64,000 nt of DNA, from the NCBI GenBank assembly GCA_011049545.1, contig DRHQ01000091.1, positions 1 through 64,000 of the forward strand, in the 5' to 3' direction. Shown in pieces: positions 47,560 to 58,098 of the stretch (the first letter of the stretch is position 1; every line of letters starts with the position of its first letter). The position numbers and the translations under genes were made by a program. The notes below the pieces were generated by a model. The model was not told where the DNA came from. It searched no databases and worked only from the letters and a program-made list of their open reading frames with translations. The stretch is from Candidatus Aminicenantota bacterium. Lineage in GTDB: Bacteria; Acidobacteriota; Aminicenantia; Aminicenantales; Aminicenantaceae.

Positions 47560-49500
47560 ATGGCAAAAACAATAGGTATTGATTTAGGAACAACAAATTC
47601 TGTTGTTGCTGTACTAGAAGGCGATAAGCCTATTATTATCGAAAACGAAGAAGGAGGTCGAACAACTCCTTCTGTCGTTGCTTTTACAGAAAAAGGCGAA
47701 CGGTTGGTCGGACAGGTTGCCAAAAGGCAGCGGATCACCAACCCTGAAAACACCATCTACTCCATAAAAAGATTTATGGGGCGGCGATACAAAGAAGTTC
47801 CTGAAGAAATCAAGCAGGTACCCTTTAAAGTAACACAAATATCGAACGGAGATGTGAGAATAGAGGCGCTTGGTAAGAAATATTCCCCCCCCGAGCTCTC
47901 AGCTATAATTCTTCAAAAATTAAAGAAAGCGGCTGAAAATCATTTAGGAGAAAAAGTAGAAAAAGCAGTCATAACTGTTCCGGCTTATTTTAATGATAGC
48001 CAGCGAAAAGCAACAAAGGATGCAGGAGTGATCGCTGGACTGAAAGTTGAGCGCATCATCAACGAACCTACTGCTGCGGCCTTAGCCTATGGATTGGAGA
48101 AAAAGAAGGATCAGACTATCGCTGTCTATGATTTCGGAGGCGGAACTTTTGATATTTCTATTCTGGAAGTTGGAGAAGGTATTGTTGAAGTCAAATCAAC
48201 AAACGGGGATACTCATTTGGGCGGGGATGACATTGACCAGAAAGTGCAGAACTGGCTGGTGAAAGAATTCAAAAAAGAGTCAGGAATAGACCTCACTAAA
48301 GACAAAATGGCTCTTCAGAGGTTAAAAGAAGCTGCTGAAAAGGCAAAAATGGAACTTTCGACCACAATGGAAACCGAGATAAACCTTCCTTTTGTTACCG
48401 CTGATTCTTCAGGCCCGAAACACCTTCTGATGAAACTCACCAGGTCTAAATTAGATCAGCTCATGGATGACATTATTCAAAGAACTGAAGGTCCGTGCAA
48501 ACAAGCTCTTGCAGATGCAAATTTGAAGCCAGGTGATATAAATGAGGTAATTCTTGTAGGAGGGTCCACCCGAATTCCAAAAGTTCAGAAATTGGTTACA
48601 GGCCTTTTTGGAAAAGAGCCTCATAAAGGAGTTAATCCTGATGAAGTAGTGGCAGCCGGAGCTGCTATCCAGGGAGCTGTTTTGACAGGAGATGTAAAAG
48701 ATATTCTCCTTCTGGATGTGACTCCATTGACACTCGGCATAGAAACTCTCGGAGCCGTATTCACCAAGATGATTCCTCGCAACACAACAATTCCTACTAA
48801 AAAGATAGAAACATTCTCTACAGCCGCAGATAACCAGCCAAGCGTAGAAATTCATGTCCTCCAGGGAGAAAGAGAGATGGCTGCCGCTAACAGGTCATTA
48901 GGTAGATTTCATCTGGATGGAATTCCTCCTGCTCCACGAGGCATCCCGAAGATCGAAGTAACTTTTGATATCGATGCCAACGGAATCCTTCATGTCAATG
49001 CTAAGGACATAGGAACGGGAAAAGAACAAGCTATCACCATCACCGGTCATAGTGGATTAGAGGATAATGAAATAGAAAATATGGTTAAGGATGCAGAATC
49101 GCACTCTGAAGAAGATAAGAAGAAAAGAGAAGTTATAGATGCCAAGAACCAGGCAGATCAGCTGGTTTATAGCTTAGAAAAGCTATTAAAGGAAAATAAG
49201 GATAAAATCCCTGAAGATGAGGCAACTCGAATTCAGACTGAGATCGAAAATACCAAGAAAGCTATCGAGAGCGATAACCTGGAGCAAATAAAACAGGCAG
49301 CTGAAGCGCTTTCCCAGGCCTCGCATAAGTTGACAGAGATGATGTACCAGCAAGCCACTCAGCAACAACAGGATCAACAAGGTCCTGCCCATCAGGAAGC
49401 AGACAGCAACCAAACAGCAGAACAAGCATCATCCGAAGGTCCAGCAGAAGAAGAAGTTATTGATGCAGAAGTTGTTGACGATGATAAGAATAAGAAGTAA
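47560..49500 (+). CDS. dnaK: Chaperone DnaK
   Basis: [38 protein letters not shown]. Confidence 0.98.
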   Translation: MAKTIGIDLGTTNSVVAVLEGDKPIIIENEEGGRTTPSVVAFTEKGERLVGQVAKRQRITNPENTIYSIKRFMGRRYKEVPEEIKQVPFKVTQISNGDVRIEALGKKYSPPELSAIILQKLKKAAENHLGEKVEKAVITVPAYFNDSQRKATKDAGVIAGLKVERIINEPTAAALAYGLEKKKDQTIAVYDFGGGTFDISILEVGEGIVEVKSTNGDTHLGGDDIDQKVQNWLVKEFKKESGIDLTKDKMALQRLKEAAEKAKMELSTTMETEINLPFVTADSSGPKHLLMKLTRSKLDQLMDDIIQRTEGPCKQALADANLKPGDINEVILVGGSTRIPKVQKLVTGLFGKEPHKGVNPDEVVAAGAAIQGAVLTGDVKDILLLDVTPLTLGIETLGAVFTKMIPRNTTIPTKKIETFSTAADNQPSVEIHVLQGEREMAAANRSLGRFHLDGIPPAPRGIPKIEVTFDIDANGILHVNAKDIGTGKEQAITITGHSGLEDNEIENMVKDAESHSEEDKKKREVIDAKNQADQLVYSLEKLLKENKDKIPEDEATRIQTEIENTKKAIESDNLEQIKQAAEALSQASHKLTEMMYQQATQQQQDQQGPAHQEADSNQTAEQASSEGPAEEEVIDAEVVDDDKNKK

Positions 49501-49563
49501 GCTTATTAAATTCTAATCTAAAACTAAGATATCTTCACTCCTCTGTTAACAATAAGGCCAGGG

Positions 49564-50670
49564 ATGGATAAGGACTACTATAAGACACTTGGAGTTGATC
49601 GCAAGGCGACTCTATCCGATATAAAAAAATCATACCGGAAGCTTGCGCGAAAATACCATCCAGATCTCAATCCGGGAGATAAAACATCTGAAACAAAGTT
49701 TAAAGAAATCCAGGAGGCTTATTCAGTCTTAAGCGATCCTAAGAAAAAAGGTCAGTACGACCAGTTCGGATTCGCCGGGGACGCACCTCCCAGAGGCCCA
49801 CAATACCGGACAAACACATCTGGTTTCGAAGGTTTCGATTTCTCTGGTTTTGGCACATCCTCATTCAGTAACGTCTTTGAAAATATCTTTGGCTCAACCG
49901 CTCAGAGGACTTATCAAAGAGCAGAGAGGGGGGAAGATCTCCGTTATAAGATGAAAGTAGGTTTTATGGATGCTATCCATGGTTTAAAGACAAGGATAAA
50001 ACTGACCCGAATGGTAGCCTGTCCTACCTGCAGTGGAGCAGGCTACATGCAGAAAAGTGGACAACAGGCATGTCCAGTATGCGGTGGGAGTGGACGTTCG
50101 ACTATCCAGAGAGGCTCAATGAAATTTTCGGGGACTTGCCCTTCGTGTGGAGGAACAGGCAGAACTCCGGGGCAGGAATGCTCAATGTGCCATGGACATG
50201 GCCTTATTCAAAAGATTGAGCTTATAAGTGTCAGGATACCTGGTGGAGTCAACACCGGCTCAACAGTTCGCATCCCTGGAAAAGGGAATGCAGGAAGAAT
50301 GGGAGGCCCCTCAGGCGATCTGTTTATCACCATTGAATCCGCTTCACATCCTTTCTTTAGCCGGAAGGGATCGAATATCTATGTAAAGATACCCATAACA
50401 GTACCTGAGGCTACTCTGGGAGCAAAGATTGAAGTTCCTACTCTTTCCGGCAATACAACCATCAAAGTTCCTCCTGGTACAAAATCTGGTCAAAAATTCA
50501 GGATAAGGGCGAAAGGCGCCCCCCTGTGTGGGAAAAAAGCACGAGGAGATCAATTTGTAGAGGTATCTATTGTTCCGCCTCCCTTTAATGATGAGAGAAC
50601 GAGAGAACTGATGAGAGAACTTGAGAAAATCTCTCCTCAAAACCCAAGGGAAAAAATGGTAATTCATTAA
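49564..50670 (+). CDS. dnaJ: Chaperone DnaJ
   Basis: DYYKTLGVDRKATLSDIKKSYRKLARKYHPDLN; four CxxCxG-type zinc repeats. Confidence 0.95.
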   Translation: MDKDYYKTLGVDRKATLSDIKKSYRKLARKYHPDLNPGDKTSETKFKEIQEAYSVLSDPKKKGQYDQFGFAGDAPPRGPQYRTNTSGFEGFDFSGFGTSSFSNVFENIFGSTAQRTYQRAERGEDLRYKMKVGFMDAIHGLKTRIKLTRMVACPTCSGAGYMQKSGQQACPVCGGSGRSTIQRGSMKFSGTCPSCGGTGRTPGQECSMCHGHGLIQKIELISVRIPGGVNTGSTVRIPGKGNAGRMGGPSGDLFITIESASHPFFSRKGSNIYVKIPITVPEATLGAKIEVPTLSGNTTIKVPPGTKSGQKFRIRAKGAPLCGKKARGDQFVEVSIVPPPFNDERTRELMRELEKISPQNPREKMVIH

Positions 50671-50671
50671 A

Positions 50672-51070
50672 ATGAAAGAGAAAAAAGAACCAAAAAATTA
50701 CTATCATATAAGCAGTGTTTCAAAAATGTTCAATATTCACCCCCAAACTCTTAGAATGTATGAGAGGGAAGGATTGTTAAGACCTTCTCGAAGTGAGGGA
50801 AACACGCGATGTTATACAGACGATAACTTGAGGCAGCTAGAAGTTATTCTGAACCTGACTCGGGATTTGGGTATCAATCTTGCTGGAGTGGATGTTATCT
50901 TGAATATGAAAAAAAAGATAGAACAGATTGAATCAGAGGTAAATATGTTTCTGGAGTACCTAAGAAAAGAATTTTTTGAAGGCAGGGAAGATGAATTTGA
51001 ATTAAGAAAAAAAAGTTTAGTGCACATAAGCCACACGAAAATTATAAAAATTGAAAAAGAGAAGGAATGA
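50672..51070 (+). CDS. hspR: HspR-like MerR-family regulator
   Basis: YYHISSVSKMFNIHPQTLRMYEREGLLRPSRSEGNTRCYTDDNLRQLEVI directly after dnaJ. Confidence 0.85.
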   Translation: MKEKKEPKNYYHISSVSKMFNIHPQTLRMYEREGLLRPSRSEGNTRCYTDDNLRQLEVILNLTRDLGINLAGVDVILNMKKKIEQIESEVNMFLEYLRKEFFEGREDEFELRKKSLVHISHTKIIKIEKEKE

Positions 51071-51915
51071 AGGGCAAATACAAGGAGTTCATCGATTTTA
51101 AAAATTTAAGGCTATATATGAATCAGATATCCAAATTTCCTGTCCTCACTCAAGAAGATGAAAAAAGAATAGGGAATCGCATCCAGAAAGGCGATAACAA
51201 TGCGGTTAGAGAATTGATTGAGTCAAACCTAAAATTTGTCGTTTCCTACGTGAAAAAGTACAGAGGAATGGGAATAGGCATGTTTGACCTTATCAACGAA
51301 GGAAACCTGGGTCTCATTGAAGCAGCAAAGAGGTTTGATCCCGACCGAAACGTCAAGTTCATATCCTACGCTGTGTGGTGGATTAGGCAGGCTATTATCC
51401 ATGCTTTAACGCGCTATTCTCGAGCTTATCATCTCCCTCAAAAGCTTTCTGCTAAAATATCAGATATGAAAAGAAAGATTGCTGTGCTTAAAACAGAACT
51501 TAGCAGGGAGCCGACAAGGGAAGAAATAGCAAAAAAAATGGGCATCCACAAAGACGAGGTTGAGGATTTGCAGATATTAAACGGGAAGGATGTTTCCCTT
51601 AGCGATAAATACTACGAGGAAGGCGTGGAAATTGAAGATAGGATACAAGACGATCTGACGCCCTCTGTTGAATACCAGATCATTAAAAACTCTATCCAGC
51701 AGCAAATAAGAGAAATGTTAGGCGAACTGGATGATAAAGAGGCAAATGTGATAAACTTAAGATTTGGATTGGATGATGATAAGGCTCGAACCCTTCAGGA
51801 GATAGGAGATATGCTGAATTTATCAAGGGAAAGAATAAGACAAATTGAGCAAAAAGCCATAAGAAAGCTGGCCCGCTCTCGAAGGCTCCAACAACTCAGA
51901 GGATATTTAAACTGA
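51067..51915 (+). CDS. Sigma-70 family RNA polymerase sigma factor (RpoD-like/group 2)
   Basis: ESNLKFVVSYVKKYRGMGIGMFDLINEGNLGLIEAAKRFDPDRNVKFISYAVWWIRQAI, TLQEIGDMLNLSRERIRQIEQKAIRKL. Confidence 0.92.
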   Translation: MKGKYKEFIDFKNLRLYMNQISKFPVLTQEDEKRIGNRIQKGDNNAVRELIESNLKFVVSYVKKYRGMGIGMFDLINEGNLGLIEAAKRFDPDRNVKFISYAVWWIRQAIIHALTRYSRAYHLPQKLSAKISDMKRKIAVLKTELSREPTREEIAKKMGIHKDEVEDLQILNGKDVSLSDKYYEEGVEIEDRIQDDLTPSVEYQIIKNSIQQQIREMLGELDDKEANVINLRFGLDDDKARTLQEIGDMLNLSRERIRQIEQKAIRKLARSRRLQQLRGYLN

Positions 51916-52661
51916 TGCCAGAAACTACATGCTCCCTGTGCCAGGGAACTGAATGGATTCTAGAGGAATCCGATTCCGGGATCGTGGCTAAACGGTGCAA
52001 ATGCTTCCGTGAGCGGGAGAACGAGATCCTTTTTAATCAAGCCCAGATCCCAAAAAGATACAAACACTGTTCTTTTAAAAACTTTGAAGAACATAACGAT
52101 TCACACCGTGATGCGTTAAAGATAGCCAAAAAACTAGTCAAAAATTACCCTGTGCAGGATATCGGCCTTCTTTTCCAGGGCCCCTGTGGAGTAGGGAAGA
52201 CGCATATGGCGGTTGCTATCATTAATGAGCTGATCAAAAAGAAGAACATTCCTTGCTATTTCTGTGATTTCAGGAACTTGATAAGAAATATCCAGAGCAC
52301 TTACACGCCTGACTCTCCTTTAACCGAATCTCAATTATTAGAACCTGTTTTTCAAAAAGAAGTTCTTGTTCTTGATGAATTAGGAGCAAAAAGGACTACC
52401 GCATGGGTTGAAGATACGGTTTTCTACATTATTAATCGTCGATATAACAATAAAAAAGTTACTGTTTTCACTTCAAACTACATAGATAGCGGAGAAGCAG
52501 AAGAAGATTCCCGGGACCAACGCTTCAAAAAAGCCGATGATTCTCTGGTAGATAGGATCGGAGTTCGTCTAAGATCGAGGATTTATGAGATGTGCAAAAT
52601 TGTGGAGATGTGGGGCAAGGACTACCGTAAAGAAATTAAACAAGCCGGCTATCGCTTTTAA
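51915..52661 (+). CDS. DnaC/IstB-like AAA+ ATPase with N-terminal zinc motif
   Basis: CSLCQGTEW...CKC; LLFQGPCGVGKTHMAVAI, EVLVLDELGAKR, TVFTSNY. Confidence 0.8.
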   Translation: MPETTCSLCQGTEWILEESDSGIVAKRCKCFRERENEILFNQAQIPKRYKHCSFKNFEEHNDSHRDALKIAKKLVKNYPVQDIGLLFQGPCGVGKTHMAVAIINELIKKKNIPCYFCDFRNLIRNIQSTYTPDSPLTESQLLEPVFQKEVLVLDELGAKRTTAWVEDTVFYIINRRYNNKKVTVFTSNYIDSGEAEEDSRDQRFKKADDSLVDRIGVRLRSRIYEMCKIVEMWGKDYRKEIKQAGYRF

Positions 52662-52682
52662 TTCACCAATTACCAATTAGAG

Positions 52683-52749
52683 GGATCAGGTCTTGCTTTT
52701 TTCCTTTGTATAAGATTTTTGAGATAGGCAAAAAGCAAGACCTGACCCC
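52683..52749. repeat. Imperfect inverted repeat GGATCAGGTCTTGCTTTTT...AAAAAGCAAGACCTGACCCC
   Basis: Arms at 52683-52701 and 52730-52749. Confidence 0.8.
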
Positions 52750-52826
52750 ATTTACATTTATAATCAAAACTTATGGGCAACGCGTTGATATTCTCCATGA
52801 ATTCTGCTAAATTAATGACAACTTGC

Positions 52827-52902
52827 TCCTCGGTAGCTCAATCGGTAGAGCGGGCGGCTGTTAACCGCCATGTTGTAGGTTCGAGTCCTACCCGAGGAGC
52901 CA
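52827..52902 (+). tRNA. tRNA-Asn (GTT)
   Basis: TCCTCGG...CCGAGGA acceptor stem, GGCGG-CTGTTAA-CCGCC anticodon arm, TTCGAGTCC T-loop, encoded CCA. Confidence 0.97.
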
Positions 52903-53210
52903 CTATTTACAATAGATAACCTTTTCCTTGCTTTAAGAATCATTACCCATTAAGAAGCGAACTTAAACAAAATTTGCTTAAACATTTGAGATGGAAAAAG
53001 GTAACCATTTTTTTTAATGACCACATCATTCTTAATTTACAAAATTCTTCACTCTCAATTGACAACTATTGTTCTCTATGCTAAGAATTATGAGAAATTC
53101 AGATGAAGAAGATCAAGAATAAAAGGCAAGATATCTCTTCAGTCAAAAAGACAAGTTTCCATTCTAGCAATTACCGACTGATATCATTATCAACTCTTAT
53201 ATGGTGAACC

Positions 53211-54140
53211 ATGGTGGCTGACAAGAAAAAAGACAAGCTAAAAGGGATTGATGAAACAATTACAAAACCTATATTTAAAATAGTCGAACAGCAATCCAAA
53301 AATGCCTACGTCCTTTTTTTGAAGGGACACCTCTTGGGCAAGCTCTGCACCTTGCATAAGGGAACAACAATAATCGGTCGAAGCGTCCAGGCTGACATCC
53401 CACTCAAGGATTCCGGGGTCTCCCGAGAACACTCGGAAATCGAAGTAGACGGTGAAACTGCGACTATTAAGGATTTGGGAAGTACAAACGGTACTTTTGT
53501 CAACAACAAACGTATTACCAGACATGTTCTCAAAGATGGCGACAAGATCCAGATAAGCTCTGCGACTGTCTTTAAATTCATACTATCTGATGAAAGTGAA
53601 AAGGTATTTCATGATGAGCTATACCGCATGGGAGTCATGGATCCAGTAACCAATATCTATAATAAAAGATATTTCACAGAACGTTTGAAACAAGAATTCA
53701 GCCTTGCCAAGCGTAACAAAACCGGACTTTCTTTAATGATGCTTGACTTAGATTTTTTCAAGAAGATTAACGATACTTATGGTCATCTGGCTGGAGATTT
53801 TATCCTCGGGAAGCTCTCAGAGGTTTTTTCCAGCATGACCAGGGACGAAGACATTGTCGCTCGCTATGGAGGGGAAGAATTTGTTGCGATTCTCCCTGGA
53901 AGCAGCGAAGAAGGCGCGGTCATATGTGCAGAAAGGATAAGGGAGAAAATTGCTCAAAAGCCTTTTATATTCGAACGTGAGAAAATAAATATTACTGTAA
54001 GTATTGGCATTGCCACTTTAGATGAGGATAACTTCTTCGAAAGCTATGAAGATTTTATCGAAGCTGCAGATAACTGTCTCTACCGTTCCAAGAAAGACGG
54101 CAGGAACTGTACTACTTGCTCATCCGAAGCAGAAACTTAA
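53211..54140 (+). CDS. FHA-GGDEF diguanylate cyclase
   Basis: TIIGRSVQADIPLKDSGVSREHSEIEV...LGSTNGTFVN (FHA); ARYGGEEFVAILPG (GGEEF). Confidence 0.92.
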   Translation: MVADKKKDKLKGIDETITKPIFKIVEQQSKNAYVLFLKGHLLGKLCTLHKGTTIIGRSVQADIPLKDSGVSREHSEIEVDGETATIKDLGSTNGTFVNNKRITRHVLKDGDKIQISSATVFKFILSDESEKVFHDELYRMGVMDPVTNIYNKRYFTERLKQEFSLAKRNKTGLSLMMLDLDFFKKINDTYGHLAGDFILGKLSEVFSSMTRDEDIVARYGGEEFVAILPGSSEEGAVICAERIREKIAQKPFIFEREKINITVSIGIATLDEDNFFESYEDFIEAADNCLYRSKKDGRNCTTCSSEAET

Positions 54141-54466
54141 GAAATAAAATTTTGATAAATTACAACTGCTCATTTTTCCAATTTCATTTTTTTATTAGCT
54201 TTAAGGGGTGATGAAAAATCACCTCACAAACCACCCCACAAGGTTATTTACTTTCTTATCTAATATTGTTTATTCTCCTTATTTACTTTAGTAAATACAT
54301 GAAGACATTGCTTTTTATTAATGAAGCATTGAAGATTAAAAAATGCCTTCTTATTTTCATGGCGTTAAGCCCTATATATAACAAGAAGTGTTTGACAAAA
54401 AATAAAATATCTTCTATATATTTTATAAATTAAGTGGAAACAAAAAAACAAAGTGGAGGAATTAAA

Positions 54467-55612
54467 ATGAAACGAATTTTAACTTCATTTCCAAGATGGA
54501 TGGCCATATTTACACTGGCAGCGTTTCTTGGCGCCGTTGCTGCACCAGCATCTGCACAAGACCATGAGGGTGAGGACGGTGAGGACCTACAAGAATTCTT
54601 AGCAGGCCTTTCGATGGATGCTGCATCTAAGTATGTTGCTCCAATTGTTTCGGCGTTTGGCATGAATTTAAACGGAGGTTGGTTTCACAAGGCGCCCAGC
54701 GCAAAAAAATTTGGTTTTAATGTAGAGGTCGGTCTGGTGGGCATGGCAACTTTTTACCCCAAAGGTGTAGAACACTTGAGTTTCGACACAAGTGGAGATT
54801 TCCGTTTCAGCACAGCGCAAGCAGAACAACTAATACAAAGTTCAGGTCTAGTTTTACCACTTGACGTAGAAAATGCTTTAATTGCTCAAATTACCCAACA
54901 GAACTTCACTGTTAATATATCTGGGGCAACTGTCATTGGAGATCCAACAGATTATATCGAAATTGATTTCAGTGGAGCGGATATTACTTTTACTGATCCC
55001 GGCACCGGACTTCCTCGAACAGAAACATTAGGCATAGATGTGATAACCCTTCCTATTGGTGGCTTTGCAGCCATTTCTGACCTTTCTTTTCTTCCCCTTG
55101 CAGCACCTCAATTAAGTTTGGGCACAGTTCTTGGAACACGAGTTACATTCCGTTATTTACCAAGTATTACACTCGATGAGGAGCTCGGGAAGTTTAAATA
55201 TTTTGGTTTTGGCATCCAGCATAATCCAGGAGTATTACTCCCAACTCCTCTTCCATTCGATGTTGGAGTAGGATATTTTACTCAAACCTTAGAAATAGGA
55301 ACTCTCTTTAAGGCTAAAACAACTGCATTCGGGATAAATGCGAGCAAAAGATTGGGCGTAGGAGCCATAAATATTACTCCCTATGCAGGATTTATGCTTG
55401 AGACATCCAACATAGATATTACATATGATTTTATTTTGGATGAGGGAACCATAGATGAGCAGGTCATACCCATAGCCTTTGAATTAGAAGGAGAAAACAG
55501 GAGCCGCATAACTCTCGGTCTCAGTATACGATTGCTCATGTTGAACTTTAATGCTGATTACAATATTGGAAAGTATAATTCTGTAACAGTAGGAGTTATG
55601 TTTACAATATAA
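54467..55612 (+). CDS. Outer-membrane beta-barrel-like protein (DUF6588-like)
   Basis: Signal peptide MKRILTSFPRWMAIFTLAAFLGAVAAPASAQ; GMNLNGGWFHKAPSAKKFGFNVEVGLVGMATF; start trimmed to RBS-preceded ATG. Confidence 0.65.
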   Translation: MKRILTSFPRWMAIFTLAAFLGAVAAPASAQDHEGEDGEDLQEFLAGLSMDAASKYVAPIVSAFGMNLNGGWFHKAPSAKKFGFNVEVGLVGMATFYPKGVEHLSFDTSGDFRFSTAQAEQLIQSSGLVLPLDVENALIAQITQQNFTVNISGATVIGDPTDYIEIDFSGADITFTDPGTGLPRTETLGIDVITLPIGGFAAISDLSFLPLAAPQLSLGTVLGTRVTFRYLPSITLDEELGKFKYFGFGIQHNPGVLLPTPLPFDVGVGYFTQTLEIGTLFKAKTTAFGINASKRLGVGAINITPYAGFMLETSNIDITYDFILDEGTIDEQVIPIAFELEGENRSRITLGLSIRLLMLNFNADYNIGKYNSVTVGVMFTI

Positions 55613-55674
55613 TGGTCAAGCCAATCAGGGATTAAGAAAACCTATTCCCGGATAGAAACAGGTTGGAGGTAACG

Positions 55675-56253
55675 ATGAAAAAATACTTGCTAATCTTTCT
55701 GACTATTATTCTAGTCTCTACTACCCACGCCTATGGAGTTAAATTAATAGTAGGAGGACATCTGGCAAAGTATGCTGTGGAGCCCGAAGTAGTTGGGGAT
55801 GAATGGAAAAATAAAACGGGAGTTCTTGTGGGCGGAGGAATTGAACTTTTTTCAGTTCCACATATATCTCTTGATATTGACGGATTTTATTTCCGAAAGG
55901 GCAGCAAGTTTAAATCTGCAACTGAGGAACTGGATTATACTTTGGATGTAATTAGTATTACACCAGTGGTCAGAGTTAAGTTTTTGCCAGGTCCCTCGCC
56001 TTACGTTCTTGGAGGCGGTGAATTTTCATATATCCTCACTCATAAAAGAGACGATGTTGATATAAAAGCGACTTATAAAAGTTTTGATTATGGACTTGTT
56101 TTTGGCGCAGGTTTCCGGATGTCAATGCCAGGTGCCTCGCTTTTCTTTGAAGGAAGGTACCATCTCGGGGTTGCTAACATACTAAAAGACCCGCTTCCAG
56201 GTGTATCACTAAAAACCAAGGCACTTGTAGTAGTTGTAGGAATTAAAATTTAG
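55675..56253 (+). CDS. Outer-membrane beta-barrel protein
   Basis: Signal peptide; alternating hydrophobic strands; ends KALVVVVGIKI. Confidence 0.65.
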   Translation: MKKYLLIFLTIILVSTTHAYGVKLIVGGHLAKYAVEPEVVGDEWKNKTGVLVGGGIELFSVPHISLDIDGFYFRKGSKFKSATEELDYTLDVISITPVVRVKFLPGPSPYVLGGGEFSYILTHKRDDVDIKATYKSFDYGLVFGAGFRMSMPGASLFFEGRYHLGVANILKDPLPGVSLKTKALVVVVGIKI

Positions 56254-56292
56254 CTAATAAGAAAATACTCCTTTTAGACCAGAAAAGATCCC

Positions 56293-56424
56293 TCAGAAGG
56301 AGTACACAAACCCAATCTTCACCCCGCCATAAGGCATAATGCCTAAACGGAATTCCAACTTATTCTGGAACTCTTTCTCCTTCTGGTAGTTTTGAAACGC
56401 TCTTTCCGCTCGACTCTTCCTCAT
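56293..56424 (-). pseudogene. C-terminal remnant of an outer-membrane protein
   Basis: 43-aa ORF MRKSRAERAFQNYQKEKEFQNKLEFRLGIMPYGGVKIGFVYSF* ending in an OMP-like terminal Phe strand. Confidence 0.45.
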
Positions 56425-57859
56425 GAAATTCTTATTGTATAGTTTCTTAAGTTTAATTATGTTATCAAATAGAGGGGATAAATTTTATAGCGATGGAAGG
56501 AAAATGAGAGAAATGAGGAATGAAAAATTTATCGTAAGAATCCCAAAATCCCTAGCAGCCATTTTCATTCTGGCTTCAATAATCATAACCTTTACGCCTT
56601 CCTGTACGAATAAAAACGATTTTGTTCTTTCCTCTAAACAAAAAAATGTTAAACCCGGGATTGAGGTTTTCATTGAAAGCCACCTAGATTTAGTAAAAGG
56701 GAAAAGAGTGGGTTTAATAACAAATCCGACCGGTGCAGATAGCAATTTAGAGAGCATAATTGATCTTTTCTATATTAACCAGGAAATTAACCTTGTCGCT
56801 TTGTATGGACCTGAGCATGGGGTGAGAGGAAATGCTCAGGCCGGTGAATATGTTTCTTTTTATATTGATGATAAATATAACATCCCTGTCTTCAGCCTTT
56901 ATGGGCAATCGAGGAAACCCGAAGCAGGAATGCTGAAAAACATCGATGAGTACATGCGTTCTTTTGATACTATCGAAGCTGGGAAAATTCCTGAAGCCTC
57001 GATGGTTGAGAGCTTAGATGTATTGATATTTGATATTCAGGATGTGGGAACAAGAATTTATACTTACCTTGCGACAATGGCTTACTGTATGCAAGCAAGC
57101 GCTGAGAACGGCGTTGATTTTATAGTATTAGATAGACCAAATCCAATAAACGGAGAAGATTTGGAGGGTCCACTTCTGGAGTATCCGGAGTACAGCTCCT
57201 TTGTTGGCCTTTATCCCATACCTGTAAGACATGGGATGACCGCAGGGGAACTCGCAGAGCTTTTTAATGAGAAATTCTTGGAGAAAAAGGTCAATTTAAC
57301 AGTTATTCCCATGCAAGGCTGGGAAAGGGAGATGTGGTATGATGAGACATCTCTTCCCTGGGTTATTCCCTCGCCAAACATGCCTACTCTTGATACAGCA
57401 ACTGTATATCCTGGACAGGTCTTTTTAGAAGGAACGAACATATCTGAGGGGAGAGGGACCACAAAGCCATTCGAGTTTTTTGGAGCACCCTGGATCGATG
57501 GCTACGAACTAACAAAAAAACTCAATGAACTCAATCTTGATGGAATAAAGTTCAGAGAAGCCTGGTTTTCGCCTACATTTTCAAAGTACAAGGGAGAGCT
57601 CTGCGGCGGCGCTCAAATACATGTCATCGACAGAAATCAGTACAGATCATTTGAATCCTCGCTGCACATAATAAAAACAGTAATGGATATGTACCCCGGT
57701 CATTTTAAATTCCACGATGAATACATCGATAAAATAATGGGAACGTCAAAAGTAAGACAAGCACTTGAAAAGGGGATTGATGTCAAAGATATAATAATAA
57801 GCTATCAACAGGAGTTAAATAGCTTTGCGGAGTTGAGGAAACCTTATTTGCTTTATTAA
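56423..57859 (+). CDS. DUF1343 / NamZ-like exo-beta-N-acetylmuramidase
   Basis: GKRVGLITNPTGAD, LVALYGPEHGVRGNAQAGEY, FDIQDVGTRIYTYLATMAYCM, LDRPNPING, PVRHGMTAGELAELFN. Confidence 0.88.
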   Translation: MKFLLYSFLSLIMLSNRGDKFYSDGRKMREMRNEKFIVRIPKSLAAIFILASIIITFTPSCTNKNDFVLSSKQKNVKPGIEVFIESHLDLVKGKRVGLITNPTGADSNLESIIDLFYINQEINLVALYGPEHGVRGNAQAGEYVSFYIDDKYNIPVFSLYGQSRKPEAGMLKNIDEYMRSFDTIEAGKIPEASMVESLDVLIFDIQDVGTRIYTYLATMAYCMQASAENGVDFIVLDRPNPINGEDLEGPLLEYPEYSSFVGLYPIPVRHGMTAGELAELFNEKFLEKKVNLTVIPMQGWEREMWYDETSLPWVIPSPNMPTLDTATVYPGQVFLEGTNISEGRGTTKPFEFFGAPWIDGYELTKKLNELNLDGIKFREAWFSPTFSKYKGELCGGAQIHVIDRNQYRSFESSLHIIKTVMDMYPGHFKFHDEYIDKIMGTSKVRQALEKGIDVKDIIISYQQELNSFAELRKPYLLY

Positions 57860-58098
57860 ATCGTAATGTTTGTCTGCTCTGTTTACGCAGATAAAACTTT
57901 ATGGGCATGAACGAGCTTGCTTTTTACTTTAAGACCGAATGAACAGGCTTTTTCGTAGTATCCAGAGCAGTTACTGCAGTTAAAGGGCTTGGCCAAACCA
58001 TCCTTCTCTTATAATTTCTATCGAATAATTGTAAAAGATACTTTCCTTTTCTTCAAGGACAAAAAATTCGAGGTTTGATCAACCAAATTCCTGCGTTA

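Noticed and set aside
52827-52902. tRNA-Asn as an integration site
   Set aside because: No integrase nearby and no second copy of its 3' end recognised; the window's element uses rlpA instead.
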